From Naematelia aurantialba (lineage: Eukaryota; Basidiomycota; Tremellomycetes; Tremellales; Naemateliaceae): a stretch of 64,000 nucleotides of DNA. The translations under genes and the position numbers were made by a program. Positions 45,574-57,405 of the stretch are shown piece by piece. The notes below the pieces were generated by a model. The model searched no databases. It was given only the letters and a program-made list of their open reading frames with translations, and was not told the DNA's origin. The stretch spans positions 806,001 through 870,000 of the forward strand of contig JAKFAO010000010.1 of the NCBI GenBank assembly GCA_021527695.1, given 5' to 3'. Each line of letters begins with the position of its first letter. The first letter of the stretch is position 1.

Positions 45574-48500
45574 GATGTGCTGGTGGTCGTGGGTCGTCAA
45601 GTCGTCAAGTCTGGTCCTCTTTGGTCTATAAGATATAGAAATCGCTGCTGCTACTGCTCTAAGTCGTCTGTTCTGGCGGTCAATGCGCGTCCCACCGCCA
45701 CGCGTGCTGTCCATTATCCAGTTCACGAATTTCCGCATTTCCTCCCATCCTTCCCTCTCCGTCGAAACAGCTCCCTCTGGCTCTCTTCTACTCTTTAGTA
45801 TTCAAGCCGGTCTTCTATTCGAGAGCGGCCACCAGCCTCTCGAGGGCAGGTGCGACACGCGCGCTGCTGTCGCAGAAGTAAGCGGCTAGAGCCACACGGT
45901 CAGCGAGTGCTTGCACTGGCTGGCGCCGTGCTGCACCCCGCAGGACTGGTCTCCTCTGCCAAGGGGGAGCAGTTGTATGGGGTCTTGAATCGCGGACAGA
46001 CTCGTGTCTACTCGGCATTGTCATCTCTTGACCCTTTTGATACCTCGATTCTCGCCTCTCGCCTCTCGTATCAATTTCGGCTCTTGTCTATGCGCCGTCC
46101 TGTCTGTGTGCCGTCCTGTCATGCAGCGTCCCTGTTTCGCTTTGTTGCCTTTCGTCGTCACTCACAAGCTCAAGCTCGTGACGAAGCATTGGGCGAGGTA
46201 CGGGCACGGCTCACTCACACCTCTGATACCTGATGCCGGGAGAATCATCGACCAGGCTACAAGACACTGATCACCTGATGTGGCGTTAATTAATCGCCAT
46301 TGACGCTGTGCACCCTTGCGTCTGGCCGTTTCTTCGTCAACCAGTCGTGCGTTCAACGCATTTCATGCATCCCACTGCCGACCCGTCCTGCGGATTAACA
46401 CTTTTGCCCCCGCAGTGCGCACACGCCTCTCTTATCTTCCCTCCGACTACAAGCCACGTCGGCGGGATAAACTAGGTGGCAACATGGACCGTCCCTCGAG
46501 GACGTTTCGCCAGACTGCAGATCGGGTGTCCCTTGTCGTGGGATATCCGTTTTGATCGTCTGTGACATTATCCTCTCGTCGAAGGCAGGCGTGGCCGGTC
46601 GCGGCTCGGCCATCTTGGCCGTCTGGGTGCGCCTTGTTTGTCGAGTTGGTTTGTCGAGTTGGTTTGTCGAGTTCAAGAGTTGGTCGACTCTACATCATCT
46701 TCGTGTAGGATCGTTTTATTTCGGTGGAGATGCGTTATGCAGTATGGTGTCTTTTCATTGGAACAACTCCTTGTGACTTGGGGAGAGCTGCCTTGCAACT
46801 AGTGCATTCTGATCAAGTACCAACGAAAATAGACGGGAGGAATGGGCAGCAGACTCAGAGATGCGTCAGCAGTCTCATCAAGCTCTAGCTTCACGTCAAA
46901 GCTTCACGTCAAGCGCTTAACGCCCAATCACAGCATCGTGTTTGCCAGTGCTGAATCATAGCTGCGTCAGACGCAGACCTCATTTGAGCTGTCGCCGCTC
47001 GTAGCCACAAGTCAGATCTGAGTCCCTGAGGGAACTCGGACAGGGAGACGAACACGGACATGCCCAAGTGATGTGCTCAACCACCAGCCTCGACGCATGT
47101 TGCGGCGCCGTGACGCCTTTCATCACCCACTCCCATTCGATCGCCGCGCTCTCCTTCGCGTTACGTGGTGATGAAACGCTCTGAGCTGGGTGCAGGGTGC
47201 ACCGGTTGCGGCGGCTCGCCGGCCACTCTTGCTCTCCGTGACGAGCCCCTCGGGTATTGCCAATTCCATCGACGAATCATCTCATCTCCATCTCCATTGC
47301 CCTCTCTCCATTCCCCTCTCTCCATTGCCCTCTCTCCATTGCCCTCTCTCCATTGCCCTCTCTCTCCATTCCCGAGTCCATCGGCTGCCGAGTCTATCGG
47401 TTCCACTATTCCCCTCCTCATTCCCCTCCCCATCGGTTCCCCTACGTCGCCGCCCTCCCTATTCCCCTCCATCGGTTCCCGTACGTCGCCCTCTCCATTC
47501 CCGTCCATCGGTTCCCGTACGTCGCCATCGCCACCGCCACGCCACAGCCACTTTCCCCCCTCACCCCGGCTGGGCCTTCTCTCCGGCGGATGCTCTCCTC
47601 CCCGACGGGACCTTGCTCCTCGCCGACGAAAACCTGCCTCCGTACCTCGATGATCTCGGAGATTAGGAATGAGGCGGGGGGCTCTGGGCGGTACGAAGCC
47701 CTGAGCGGTGGCGCTGCCCCCAGTCTATTCGTCTGCTGTTCCCCGGAACATGAGTCTTTTAGTGTACCCCGAGAACACGCGGTGGAGGTGGGAGGCGGCG
47801 CCGCTTTGCGCCCAGAGCCTGGAATGGGAATCAGAGGCACAGGACTATCGGAAGTGGAGGAAAGAGGGTAAGGCGGGAGACGAATGTGGTTTGTGCGTGT
47901 ACAATCGTAGCGAGCCGTGTTGGTGTGTTTGTGTGTGTGCGTGTGAGTGTGCTTGCGGTGTGCTTGTCGTGTACTGGCGTGGGGTATGGATGTGTATGTG
48001 TTCGTGTACCGATGCGCGCGGTGCGCGTTGGAGTGCGTGCTAGAGTTCCTACGGGTTCCTGAGACCTTGACGATCAGGCTAATCTGGAGAACTGCACAGG
48101 GAAGGTGTAAAATAAAGACAGCATCCGCGATTCAAGCCTGTCGCGATGCATGCCTGTCCCTTTTCCGCCTTTGGCGTCGCAAGATGACGGCGAACGCATG
48201 AGGACGGGGAACGCGCGGAGGATTTCCAAAATAAGTCCGCAGACGGAGGGGATAGGAGAGCAAAGCAACGCAGCGGCAGAGACAGAGCAGACAGGTCAGA
48301 GGCCGATGTCTGCCAGCGAGCGATGATTGATACATGGGGCATCTGCGCGGGGACTGAGGGCGTGAGGTGCGAGACCCAGCGACCCAGCGCGTATGACTGT
48401 GCCGCTGTGTCGACTGACGCGGCCGTGGGCGAACAGGATTTTGGGTATTTGAGTTTTGGGAAGAACGCCCACGGGCCGGACGCGAAGTGGCGTCCAACGA

Positions 48501-51497
48501 GTGAATAGATGAATGCAGAGGCGTCAGGGTTTGGCTCGCATTTTTTTATCAGTAGAGCATGCAGCGGTGCGAGGGATGGGAGGTGTGCATGCGTCGCTGT
48601 TCTCGCTTTGCTCGCTTTTCTCAGCCACCGCCTGGCCACCATTCCGGCTGCCATGGTTGCCGAGACACCGTGCGCCACCGCTGCATCATGGAGAAACTCT
48701 ATCGCCTGATGCGAGCTGCGAGCTGCGATGCACTGTGCGAGTGGAGAAAAGTCCCACGAGTGCCGAGGGGTGCACGCATGGCGGGGTCGACGAGCACCAC
48801 TGATAACTCGCGAAGATGGGAGTTTTCCCGCAGAAGATCCGTCCTGGCCGGAGCAGCGGATGTCTCAGATGCCTTTCCACCTCGTGCGGCATGCCCGGTG
48901 CAGTGCCCAGAGCACAGCCAAAGCCAGAGCCCGCGGCGAGGCGCGAGGGGGGCGAGCACAGGCAGGGCAGCGGCCCAGCGGCATGCACAGGCAGAAAACT
49001 TTCCGCGCCCTGGCCCCTGCAAATCAAACTATTAGACTGCAATGACCGCCGCCCCCCGCTGGCACCTGCACCAGATCGACCGGGTGTTTCGCAGCACGCA
49101 GATCGCACATGACAGGTTGCAGATTGCAGCCTGAAGACTGAAGACTGTAGACTGCAGACTGCAGACTGTAGACGTAGACAATAGTCAATAGACTGTAGAC
49201 GTTAGACTGCACAAGACAAACGACAAAAGGTAGGCAGGAGACCGCCGACTGCAGAACCGACGCAACAACCCATGTCAATACCGTCTCATTCGTCCCGAGC
49301 CGTCTGAACCCCTCCCGTCACTCCCGCTAAAATCAGCCCACACGTACTTCGACTGCCCCGCCTGCTTTCGTCTCCACCAACTCCGACGCTGGAATCCAAC
49401 ACAACATCAACACTGGAACATCCCAGCGCCTCGACGCCCCAGCACGCACAGTCCAAACCGCTGACACGTTGTCACTCTGTGCCCGAATTCCCAGTCTCGC
49501 TGCCCGTCTAGTCACGCCAGCGACTCGCGGAGCATTTCCGCTATCCTGGGTTTCCCTCCGGATCGTCGGATTTTTACAATTCCCCCGCTGGATCGTCCAG
49601 TGACGTTTAGCCAACTCCGCCCCCGTTCTGCCTGCGTGCCTGCGGCTACGACCTCTTGCATCACTGGATACTTCACCCGCGCAATACGCAATTCCCCAAT
49701 CGTACGCCCATACAACTAGTCATACACACAAACGCCTGGAGACCGTCCTTCTCCACGTTCCTTCCATCCTCCTTCCACCTACCTTCCACCTTCCTTCCAC
49801 CTTCCACCTTCCGTCTACCCTCCGGCTCCGTTCCTCCAGCGCTCCTCACTGATTCGCCCCCCACGTCACCTTGGCCACTCCTCCGCTCTTCACCCGATTT
49901 TTGTACTGGTCAGCGCCAGTGTCAACCACGCTCTACGTGGAGGTTGGCAGAAGCCGCCGCGGTGAGTACCATCAACACGAGGTCTATTCCTGCGTGGTAT
50001 CGCCTATATCTTCGGGCATCATCACCGCCGACATTCTCAACACCCACCCCTTACAGCACCAACCTTCCGCCGGAGCCTGCCAACACTCAACCACTCATCA
50101 TACACCGCCCCCGCTCCCGCCACCACCACTGCATCATCATCCCATCATCGTCGTCAGCGTCCCCAGTCCGCCTCTCGACATCTCGGACGTCTTGCTCCGC
50201 GCTAACGATCAATCAGGCCTAGGGGACGCTGCGCACCCAACTTGGCATTTGATTCACTTTCCTCTTGCCGCAGTGCTTCCTTTCCTCACCGGTCCGTCCA
50301 CCCGGTGACCGCCATCTCGCCACCACACATCCACTCCCACCCGCTTCCGGCCGTCCTCTGTCCTCTCCTCCGCCGAAAGAGTGGACAAGCCTGCCTTTGT
50401 ACCGACCCAGACATTCGGCCCCTCGGATGCTTCGGTCCCTGGAGAACCAATATTGACTTGCCGTCCTTTGATCGCCACTGAACAACTTTGACCTCCTCAT
50501 CAGCATCATCGACTTCCACCCCGTCCCCCATCTTCCCATCATCATCCCCTCACAGACACCCCGCCCCGTTCAAAAGTAATATACACAAGGTGAGCTGCAT
50601 CCACCCCTTCTACACCTGAGGGCACATCTACCAGATGTCAACTCCGTACCCGGAACGCTAAATAACGTTTAGACCAGGGCCTGTAACTGGCGCTAGCGTC
50701 ATTTTGGAACAATATTCCACTATCCTGGTTCTCGCCGCTCTGATCACCTCGCGACACGTCAAGCACAAGTAGACACCCAGCTCGACAAGGCAGAGGGGCG
50801 CGCGGCATCACATAGGGGCAGCGAGGACAGTTGCGGTCTGTGTGGCGGAGGACACGAGCGGGAAAGACGTGGTATAGATCATGTACGTCTACCTTCCGCG
50901 GCCCTCTCTACCCCTCCCTCCAAGGCGCTGCGGCGGGCACAGACCCCGGCATCTGGTGTTTTCAGCGGGTTTCACATCAAGGAGACAATGTTTTCCCTGG
51001 TCTCCGTACCCGTCGCTCGCAACCCTCACCACCCAAGCCTTCGGCCATGGTCTTCGGCCCCCCTAACCTCTGTCCCTGGCCGCTGATCAACCGAAACACC
51101 CGCTATGGCCTCTTAACCTTGACTTTGGCCTCCCATCAAAAACACTCCATAACTCCGCCAGACTGGCACTTCGCTGCTCATCACATCAACCCCTCATCCT
51201 CATCCCCTTACACCTCACTCGCCCCCTCCCCTTTCTTCCCACGCAGCCGAATGTTCTTTTCCCCTCCCTCAGAGCTTGCAACGTGTCCGCCCCCGCCCCG
51301 AATCCTTCCCGACGCTGACGTTAAAATGCTCGCAGTATAATCATTCCCCCCCCCCCCCTCCCAACCCCCGCCGATCCGTCCATTGTACGTTCCCGTCAAC
51401 ACACCTTCGGCACGCGTTATACGCAACACGCCGCCCTGCTCTCGCTTGATTCCAGTAACAACGACCAGACGGCAGGTCCTATGGGGTCGAGTAGATC
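45574..51497. other. 5.9-kb interval without a defensible gene; several simple repeats
   Basis: I read all six frames here and could not assemble a convincing gene. Repeats seen: 46636-46675 (three copies of a 13-mer, TCGAGTTGGTTTG), 47285-47375 (a 14-mer, CCATTGCCCTCTCT, about six times), 47400-47540 (three copies of a ~36-bp unit with CCATCGGTTCCC), 47915-47985 (GT-rich), 49110-49215 (AGACTGC / AGACTGTAG), 49760-49815 (CCTTCCAC), and a 14-base C run near 51346. The last ~1.8 kb is CT-rich and may be a long leader or promoter of the velvet gene. A tropomyosin promoter lies at the left edge. Confidence 0.45.
45815..46680 (-). CDS. possible unresolved gene (fragments only)
   Basis: Minus-strand fragments look protein-like but cannot be joined by me. 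MAEPRPATPAFDERIMSQTI starts at about 46612, NARLVDEETARRKGAQ is near 46350, and ALADRVALAAYFCDSS then ARVAPALERLVAALE ends at a stop at 45815. Donor and acceptor candidates exist between them, but no choice gave a continuous, recognisable protein. Transcripts would be needed to decide; it may be nothing. Confidence 0.2.
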
Positions 51498-52269
51498 ATG
51501 AATCTTGGTGGGATCAATTTTAGCGAGCATGGCAGGTGAGGATGATCGCGGGCTGGCGGAACCGAGGCGAGAGCTCATGATGCAGGACTTATCGTATAAC
51601 GCCTATACAGCAACCTGTCCGATCGGCTGCCTTCCACACTGCATATCTTTCCCGCATCCCGCTCGCACCGCCGCTCATCATTCAGCTCGACTGCTGGGAT
51701 TCCGATGGCCAGCTTACCATCCCGTGAGCGCCGGGCTGTATCGCCAATCCCTTTGTTTGGCTGACGTGGCGACAAAGGCACCACGAGCTCCCGTTTCTCG
51801 TCTGCCATCTCACGCTGCAAACGCCCGACGGGGACGACGCCACATTCGTGCGTAGCCCGTACGATGAAGTGGTCGCGATGCTGTATGGTACGCTCGTTGC
51901 TGCACCAGCCGAGATGAACGATCAAGCGGGCGCAGCGGGCGTATACTTTGCATTTCCCGATGTCAGCATCCGCTACGTCGGGCGCTTTAGGCTGCGAGCA
52001 AGTCTGATGCGTATCACGGGGTAAGCGGTCGGAAGCCGTAGGCGTGGCGAATAGCAGCTGATGTTTTTAGCGGTCCACCACTGGACACGTGCATCACCGA
52101 TACGATACAGATCGTTGAGAACTCGGAGTACACTGCGCCTCGTGAGCCTTTATTTTCTGCCTGTCGTTGTCAACACGAGTCTGACGCACCAAAAGCGATC
52201 ACCGCTCTTACGCGGCATTTCGATGCCCAGGGCGTCGTACGTTTCGGGCTCCCTCGCGCCGAGTGGTGA
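51498..52269 (+). CDS. small velvet-domain transcription factor
   Basis: Velvet proteins (VosA, VelB, VelC, VeA) are fungal DNA-binding regulators with an NF-kB-like fold that control development and secondary metabolism. Exons 51498-51535, 51586-51723, 51778-52020, 52071-52141 and 52196-52269 give 187 residues in frame; a stop lies just upstream of the chosen ATG. The protein is essentially only the domain: YRITPIQQPVRSAAF (QQP..R motif), RIPLAPPLIIQLDCWD (matches DPPPIVQL), HHELPFLVCHLTLQT, VVAMLYGTLVAAP, VYFAFPDVSIRYVGRFRLRA (matches FVFPDLSVR..G.YRL) and PPITALTRHFDAQGVVRFGL. No extra nuclear-localisation or PEST region is present. The first exon is 38 nt, so gene callers may miss it. Confidence 0.88.
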
Positions 52270-53221
52270 TGAGTGGGTGATCATCAGCTGTTGGGCCCTG
52301 CGAGACCGCGATCCCGATCACTCGCCGTGTGTTCGCGGCCAGTCGAGACTCTGCATCAAACTGCGATATGTCGACGCCCTTGATTTCTTTTGTACGCCTC
52401 GACTCCGCCCTGTCTCCCGCTCAATCTCGGCCCTCTATGGTTGAATCTGGCCCATCCCTTGACGACATCTGGACGAACACCCAATAACCACCCAGCACGT
52501 TGTATATCCATACGCGCATTTTACCCAGCATTAACGGGTCATACGACGGTAGCCATACCCGGACTCGTAACCGTGTTCATTGTCTGTTTTCTCTCTCTTT
52601 CCCCGCCGATTCGACTTTGTCTTGCTCGCCATTTGCTCGCCGGATCGCCAGGTGGTGGCCAGGGTGTACTACAGTGTCCTGGTCGGACGGTGTACGCTAT
52701 ATCTGTCGGTGAGGGGCCGTGTGCTACGTCGTGGCCCGGCTTGATGTGGGATTTGTGTTTCGTCTCGGGGTCATGTAGCGTTGTGCCAGTAGGCTCGTTA
52801 TGCTCCACAGATGTGGTGCGAGATGCGACAGAGGTAGATGAAGTGGTTGCCTCCTATGCATGCTAAGCTACGTATATCCCGATACATGCGATTTGTAGCT
52901 CGAGATCTGATCCTTACCTTGAACGACTCGTCTCGCTGGTCTTGTTACTCGCTTGCATAATTCCACCACCGCGTATCCTGTCACCAAGCGTCCTGCCACC
53001 AAGCATCCTGCCACCAAGCACCCTTCCACCACCAAGCCCCCTGCTACCCAGCGCCTGCCACCAAGACCATTATCCTGGCTCTCGTACCCTCCCGCCTCAT
53101 CTCACTTGGGCCGATCGCCTCGGGAAATCGACAAGACGCGTACCGCCAGAAACGTCGTTACCGTCAATGACAAGACGCGGTACAGTCTCGGGAAATGCAG
53201 TCGAGCCAACCATGTTCAGGT
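52270..53221. repeat. convergent 3' interval with a ~15-bp tandem repeat
   Basis: Shared 3' region of the velvet gene (+) and the small membrane-protein gene (-). Bases 52969-53070 contain about six copies of a unit near CCTGCCACCAAGCAT. No gene is supported in the rest. Confidence 0.6.
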
Positions 53222-53961
53222 TCAGTCTTGCCGCCCGTGTCCCTGGTCGGACCGAGGCGGGGGCGGATCGTTCCTGAGCGCACGTCGCGCTAGCCCGCCT
53301 TCAGCGTACATCTGTCCTTGGCGATTAGTCGCGTTGGTCTTGGCGTGCCCGATGGACGAGTAGATGAATGACGCTGAAGGGGTGTCAGTGGAATCACGCG
53401 GGTGCTCCCCGGGCCTCGAGTACAGCGGATGGACACCTGGACGAAGGGGCTGTTGCCTGAAACCCAGGGGATGGGCCCCTCGAGCTTTCAAGCTGCCATC
53501 TGCCAGTCTGCGAGCACACCTGGGGCTGGGAGATGGGAGATGAGAGCTGAGAACAAGGGGATAAGGGCGACTAATCGCTTTCAACAACAATAGGTCCAGC
53601 GGAGAAGAGAACAGGATAACCAGGTCCAGCGGAGAATGGAACAGGATAAACAGGGCCGGGGACAGAAAATAGGAGGAAGAGGGGAGGGAGAAGGAGGGAT
53701 CGAGGAAAGAAGGTTGAATCGGCCAGAGGGCGTCGTGAGAAAGGGCGTACTGAGAATGATCACCATGCCAAATGCTGCGAGCCTGGCAGAGGTTATCAGC
53801 TCCAACTAGCTTGTCGGGAAATGTGAACAATGAGAATTGGGAAATGGCATCGGCATCCGACCTCGCAGACGAGTCGTCCCAATGTCACAAGAGGTGGAGG
53901 GGAGAGACGGGGGACAGAGGACATACGGCATCGTATAGTCCCCGCGCTTGAACCGTGCCAT
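53222..53961 (-). CDS. 72-residue single-pass membrane protein
   Basis: Exons (minus strand): 53961-53927, 53782-53751 and 53373-53222, giving 72 residues in frame. The protein opens with a basic MARFKRGDYTMP, has one hydrophobic helix LAAFGMVIILTSFIYSSIG, then a polar tail HAKTNATNRQGQMYAEGGLA ending in PPPPRSDQGHGRQD. The helix is built across the second intron (377 nt), whose donor GTACGC was picked because it alone gives a continuous helix and frame. A duplicated 30-bp unit (53593-53655) lies inside that intron. It resembles in shape the tiny inner-membrane proteins associated with respiratory complexes, but I cannot assign a family. It is convergent with the velvet gene and divergent from the SAP-like gene. 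Confidence 0.55.
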
Positions 53962-54287
53962 CTCGGGTGTGTGATCTCGAGCACCTCGAGCCCGATGCTG
54001 CACAAGCTCCTAGAGCACAGACTATCTTCCAGGATACACAGACTGGACAAGACTGAAGAATCGACGAAAAACGACTGCTCGATGCCTGCCGTCCGTTCCG
54101 GTAGCTGCCGAGGTGAGAGACACCGTGGGAAAGTGAAGCATCGATACATACCCGCGCCTGTTTTTGTGTTTCTCTCTCCAGTTTGTTCTTCATTCAATCA
54201 CCTTGCTACGACCACCGTCGCTGTGTCTTATCATCCACCCCCACGTTCTTTCCATAGCAGGATCGGGAGTTCCGTCCGACTGACGAG
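53962..54287. promoter_or_regulatory. divergent promoter, 72-aa protein / SAP-like protein
   Basis: 326 bp between divergent starts; no repeat or clear element is seen. Confidence 0.4.
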
Positions 54288-57200
54288 ATGCTCGAGGAGG
54301 AGCATCAGATCCTGTTCGAGTGCGTATGACTGCAGTACAGCCTGGCGAGACACGTTGACTGATCGTCTACCGCTCAGCTCTGCTGCGTTGAATGCCCTCA
54401 AGAGACACCAGCTCGTCTCGCTGTCCAAGCGATACGGCCTGAAGGCCAGTGGAAAGGTGACTAGCTCCAAACCGTGCTCGTCGCTGCAAGCTCACATATG
54501 CAGAATGTCGATATGGTTGAGCGGCTCGAGGAATGTGAGTCAACACTGTCTTGCCGGTTGCACAAACACTCACCGGCGCTAACAACGTCCAGTCGCTTCG
54601 ACCGTCGATCCGAACGCACCTCTCGACCTTTCTCTTCCCTCTTCGACCCCGGCTGCATCCGTACTCGACTTTGCTCCATCAAGTCCGGCACCCTCACACT
54701 CAAACTTCCCAACAGAGGCCGACACGGAGACTCCCGCACCCCAGCATCCTACCCCTACTGAGAATCCTAAGCGAGCCTCACGGGTCAGCGATGGGTGGGA
54801 GGTGCTCTCCGACTCGGGCGCAAGCTTCGCATCGCCTTCGGCAAATGCAGGAAGAGGGGGAATGTCCAAGTCTGCCAGTGTCAGCTCGTGGAAGAGCGCA
54901 GGCAATGGTGAGCGAATGACAGAGTTTGGCGGTAGGTCGTAATAGCTTGGTTTGGCACGTACTAGCTGACGATGGCAACGCAGTAGGTGAAGGCCACGTC
55001 TCGTCGACGAGGAGTAAGCACTCGTTCCGCGAGCTCGCATCGTCCATCAAACGATCTGCGTCTCGCAGTCTCCTCTCGCGCAGCGGCTCGGCTTCCTCTC
55101 AGCTCGCGGCAGAACATGTGACCACAGCACTGGCAGAAGGTACAGCACCAGCACCTCAGGATGAGTTTGTCGAAGAAGTCATGGACCCCGGTCCGCCGTC
55201 GCCCGCATCTACGGTTGGTATCCCTCGACGATACTCCCGCATCTCGCTTCTCGAGCGGCCAAGCACCGTCAGGCTCCTAGCTTCTCCGTCGCCAGAACCC
55301 CTGCAGGCAGAGCCCGATAATGACGATCTGCCCTTTTTCGGTAAAACTCCGACTCCTCACCTCCTGAAAGAACGCCGGTCGCTGGCACCTGTTCGCCCAC
55401 CTCATGCTCATCTATACCCTGGAGGAGCTATGAACCGTAAATCAATGCCAGCCCTGCCCAACATCGCTTCGGCAAGTCTCAGCAGAGTCTATCCTCCCTT
55501 GCCACTACTTCATGATATCCCTCCTGTGCCATCACTTCCAGGCTCGTTTCCCCAAACTGCACCCGCAGCTCCATTCGTCTTCGGTGCAGGCGGAGGCGCG
55601 ACTATATCGAATGCGCAATTCACGGGTGTGGCCGACAAGCTTCTGGCGGAAATGAATGCAAAGATGCCAGAAGGGATGAGGTTCGGTCAAGAATTGCTCA
55701 AGGGCAAGAAAGCAGAGATCGAAAAGCTCGTCGCTGTGAACAAAGACATTGGCGAGGGGGGCTTCGGCTTGACTTTGAGCTCGAACGGGTCCAAGCCAGA
55801 CCGCTTTGCTGCAGCTCATGACCGGGAGTTTTCCAGGTACGCTGCGGTAACATGGATCTGGATGATGGTCTAATGTTCTCAGGATGCAAAGTATCAACTC
55901 CAAGCTCAAGAGCTCACAGAGCTCGCAGAAACTCTCGACAGCTCCTTCCGGCGTCCCAGTCACCCCGGGCACGAAACGCAAACACTCTTCATCGGGTATG
56001 CCATCCGAACCGAGAGGCCTGCCTGAATCTGGTGGTGAAGGGCAAGCTAATCTGCGCACCAAACGGTCTCGTTTGTCGCCCGGGCCAAACTACCTCGGCT
56101 CTCTACGCGACGCCGGCAAGAGCTTGGTGAATCTTATAGGGGAGGGACCGAGTAAGCCTAAGCATACTCCGCTCTCCGAGATCAGGAAGAAGAACAGGAG
56201 AGCGAGCATCGGACGTAGTGCGTTGCATGCACGCGGGAGTGTCAGTGCTGACCAGCATCTCAGACAAGTCGCTTGTGGAGCGCTTGGGCTTCTCTCGCCA
56301 TCGCCGCAAGTTATCCATGACCAAGCCACCGCTTCCACCGTCTGTCGCAAGCATGCCTCGATCGCAGTCGAGTAACAACGTCGCTCCGTCAGTCAGGACA
56401 CACGAAGCCGCATACTCGTCAGACACCCTCCGACGATCGGTGACGTCGGTTCGAAGGCGATCAGGCGACCTAGCGGCTATGCTGAAACGGTCTCCCAACC
56501 TGCATGTCGTTCAAAAAAGTCAAGCGAGTGATAGTAACCAGAGAACGCAGCGAGACCGCGGTCGATCAACTTGGGCTCAAACGGTCATGTCGGCGAGGTC
56601 AATTCAGCCTCGGCCCAGGATTCCCGATTTTGCTCCTCCGTCCAGTAGTGCCAACGGTCAGCCAAGGACGGAATCAACCAGAGCGGTCGGAATGCCCAAA
56701 TCAAGTTCGATGAGTTCCGGTGCCTCGATGCGCAAGCAATCTCAAGCTGAGATTATCCGCACTGCCAGGCCGGCACCGCCGCCTCCGGCTGAAGCAGTCG
56801 CCAAACCGACCGTGAGCCTTCCGAGATCGTCGACGCTGTATCAGCCCACGGCGTCGTCGATCGCCCGGATGCAAGCTACCGTGAAGCCCGGTGGTCGGCC
56901 GCTCCCAGCGCCGCCGGTGCTGCTTGTGCCGCCGATTACCCCGACTGCAAACCCGAGTGCCACGCGAGTGTTCGGTGCAGCGTCGGATCGGGACAACATG
57001 TCGATTCCGAAGACGCCCAGCACTCAGCACTTGTCAAACCTGAAGACACCCAGCATACAGCACCTGTCAAATCTGAAGACACCCAGCATACAGCATCTGC
57101 CAGCTCCTAAAACCCCAAGCACACAACACCCTGCTCTCAAGGCGAAACCATCGCTGCATGGGAGCCCACTGAGGTCGCCGATGAAGCAGTCTTCGCAGAC

Positions 57201-57405
57201 GCATTTACGTGCTGCTCGGGCCAAGGCGAGCGGCCTGAGCGCGATCAAGTCGCAGCGCGATTTGAGAGAGGAGAGGGAGGTGCAGCGGAAGCGGTCGGAG
57301 ATCAGGGAGCGGCGGGAACGGCTGGGCGAGGAAAGGGAGTTGAGGCAGATGCTGGGGGACGTGGCGGTGGATCGTGCTGTGCCGGACACGGGCGTGGGCA
57401 TTTAG
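54288..57405 (+). CDS. SAP-like motif protein, basic and disordered (NuSAP-like layout)
   Basis: Exons 54288-54319, 54378-54456, 54504-54534, 54593-54907, 54984-55836, 55883-56217 and 56264-57405 give 928 residues in frame. Residues ~10-50 form a SAP-type helix-turn-helix: ALNALKRHQLVSLSKRYGLK, ASGKNVDMVERLEE. The rest is Ser/Pro/Lys-rich. It includes VADKLLAEMNAKMPEGMRFG, a likely nuclear signal TPGTKRKHSS, repeats of KTPS.QHL, and a very charged C-terminal helix (LREEREVQRKRSEIRERRER). An N-terminal SAP followed by a basic disordered body and a charged helix is the layout of NuSAP spindle proteins, so a nuclear or microtubule role is a reasonable inference, not proof. The first three exons are 32, 79 and 31 nt. 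Confidence 0.7.
57003..57128 (+). repeat. four coding repeats of ~33 bp (KTPS.QHL.. motif)
   Basis: Within the SAP-like gene, KTPSTQHLSNL, KTPSIQHLSNL, KTPSIQHLPAP and KTPSTQHPALK follow one another. Copies two and three are nearly identical in DNA, suggesting recent unit expansion. Each unit carries a TP dipeptide, a possible proline-directed kinase site. Confidence 0.85.

Noticed and set aside
47071..47666. Possible two-exon gene with CxxC...CxxH and a Pro/Ser-rich tail
   Set aside because: Needs a 28-nt intron, too short for normal splicing. Most of the frame is translated tandem repeat, and two frames look equally plausible.
48079..48678. 199-codon minus-strand open frame
   Set aside because: Composition is random-like; no motif, signal, membrane helix or splice context.
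49656..50222. 188-codon + strand open frame
   Set aside because: It is CT-rich repeat read as Pro/Ser/Thr; more likely leader or promoter of the velvet gene.
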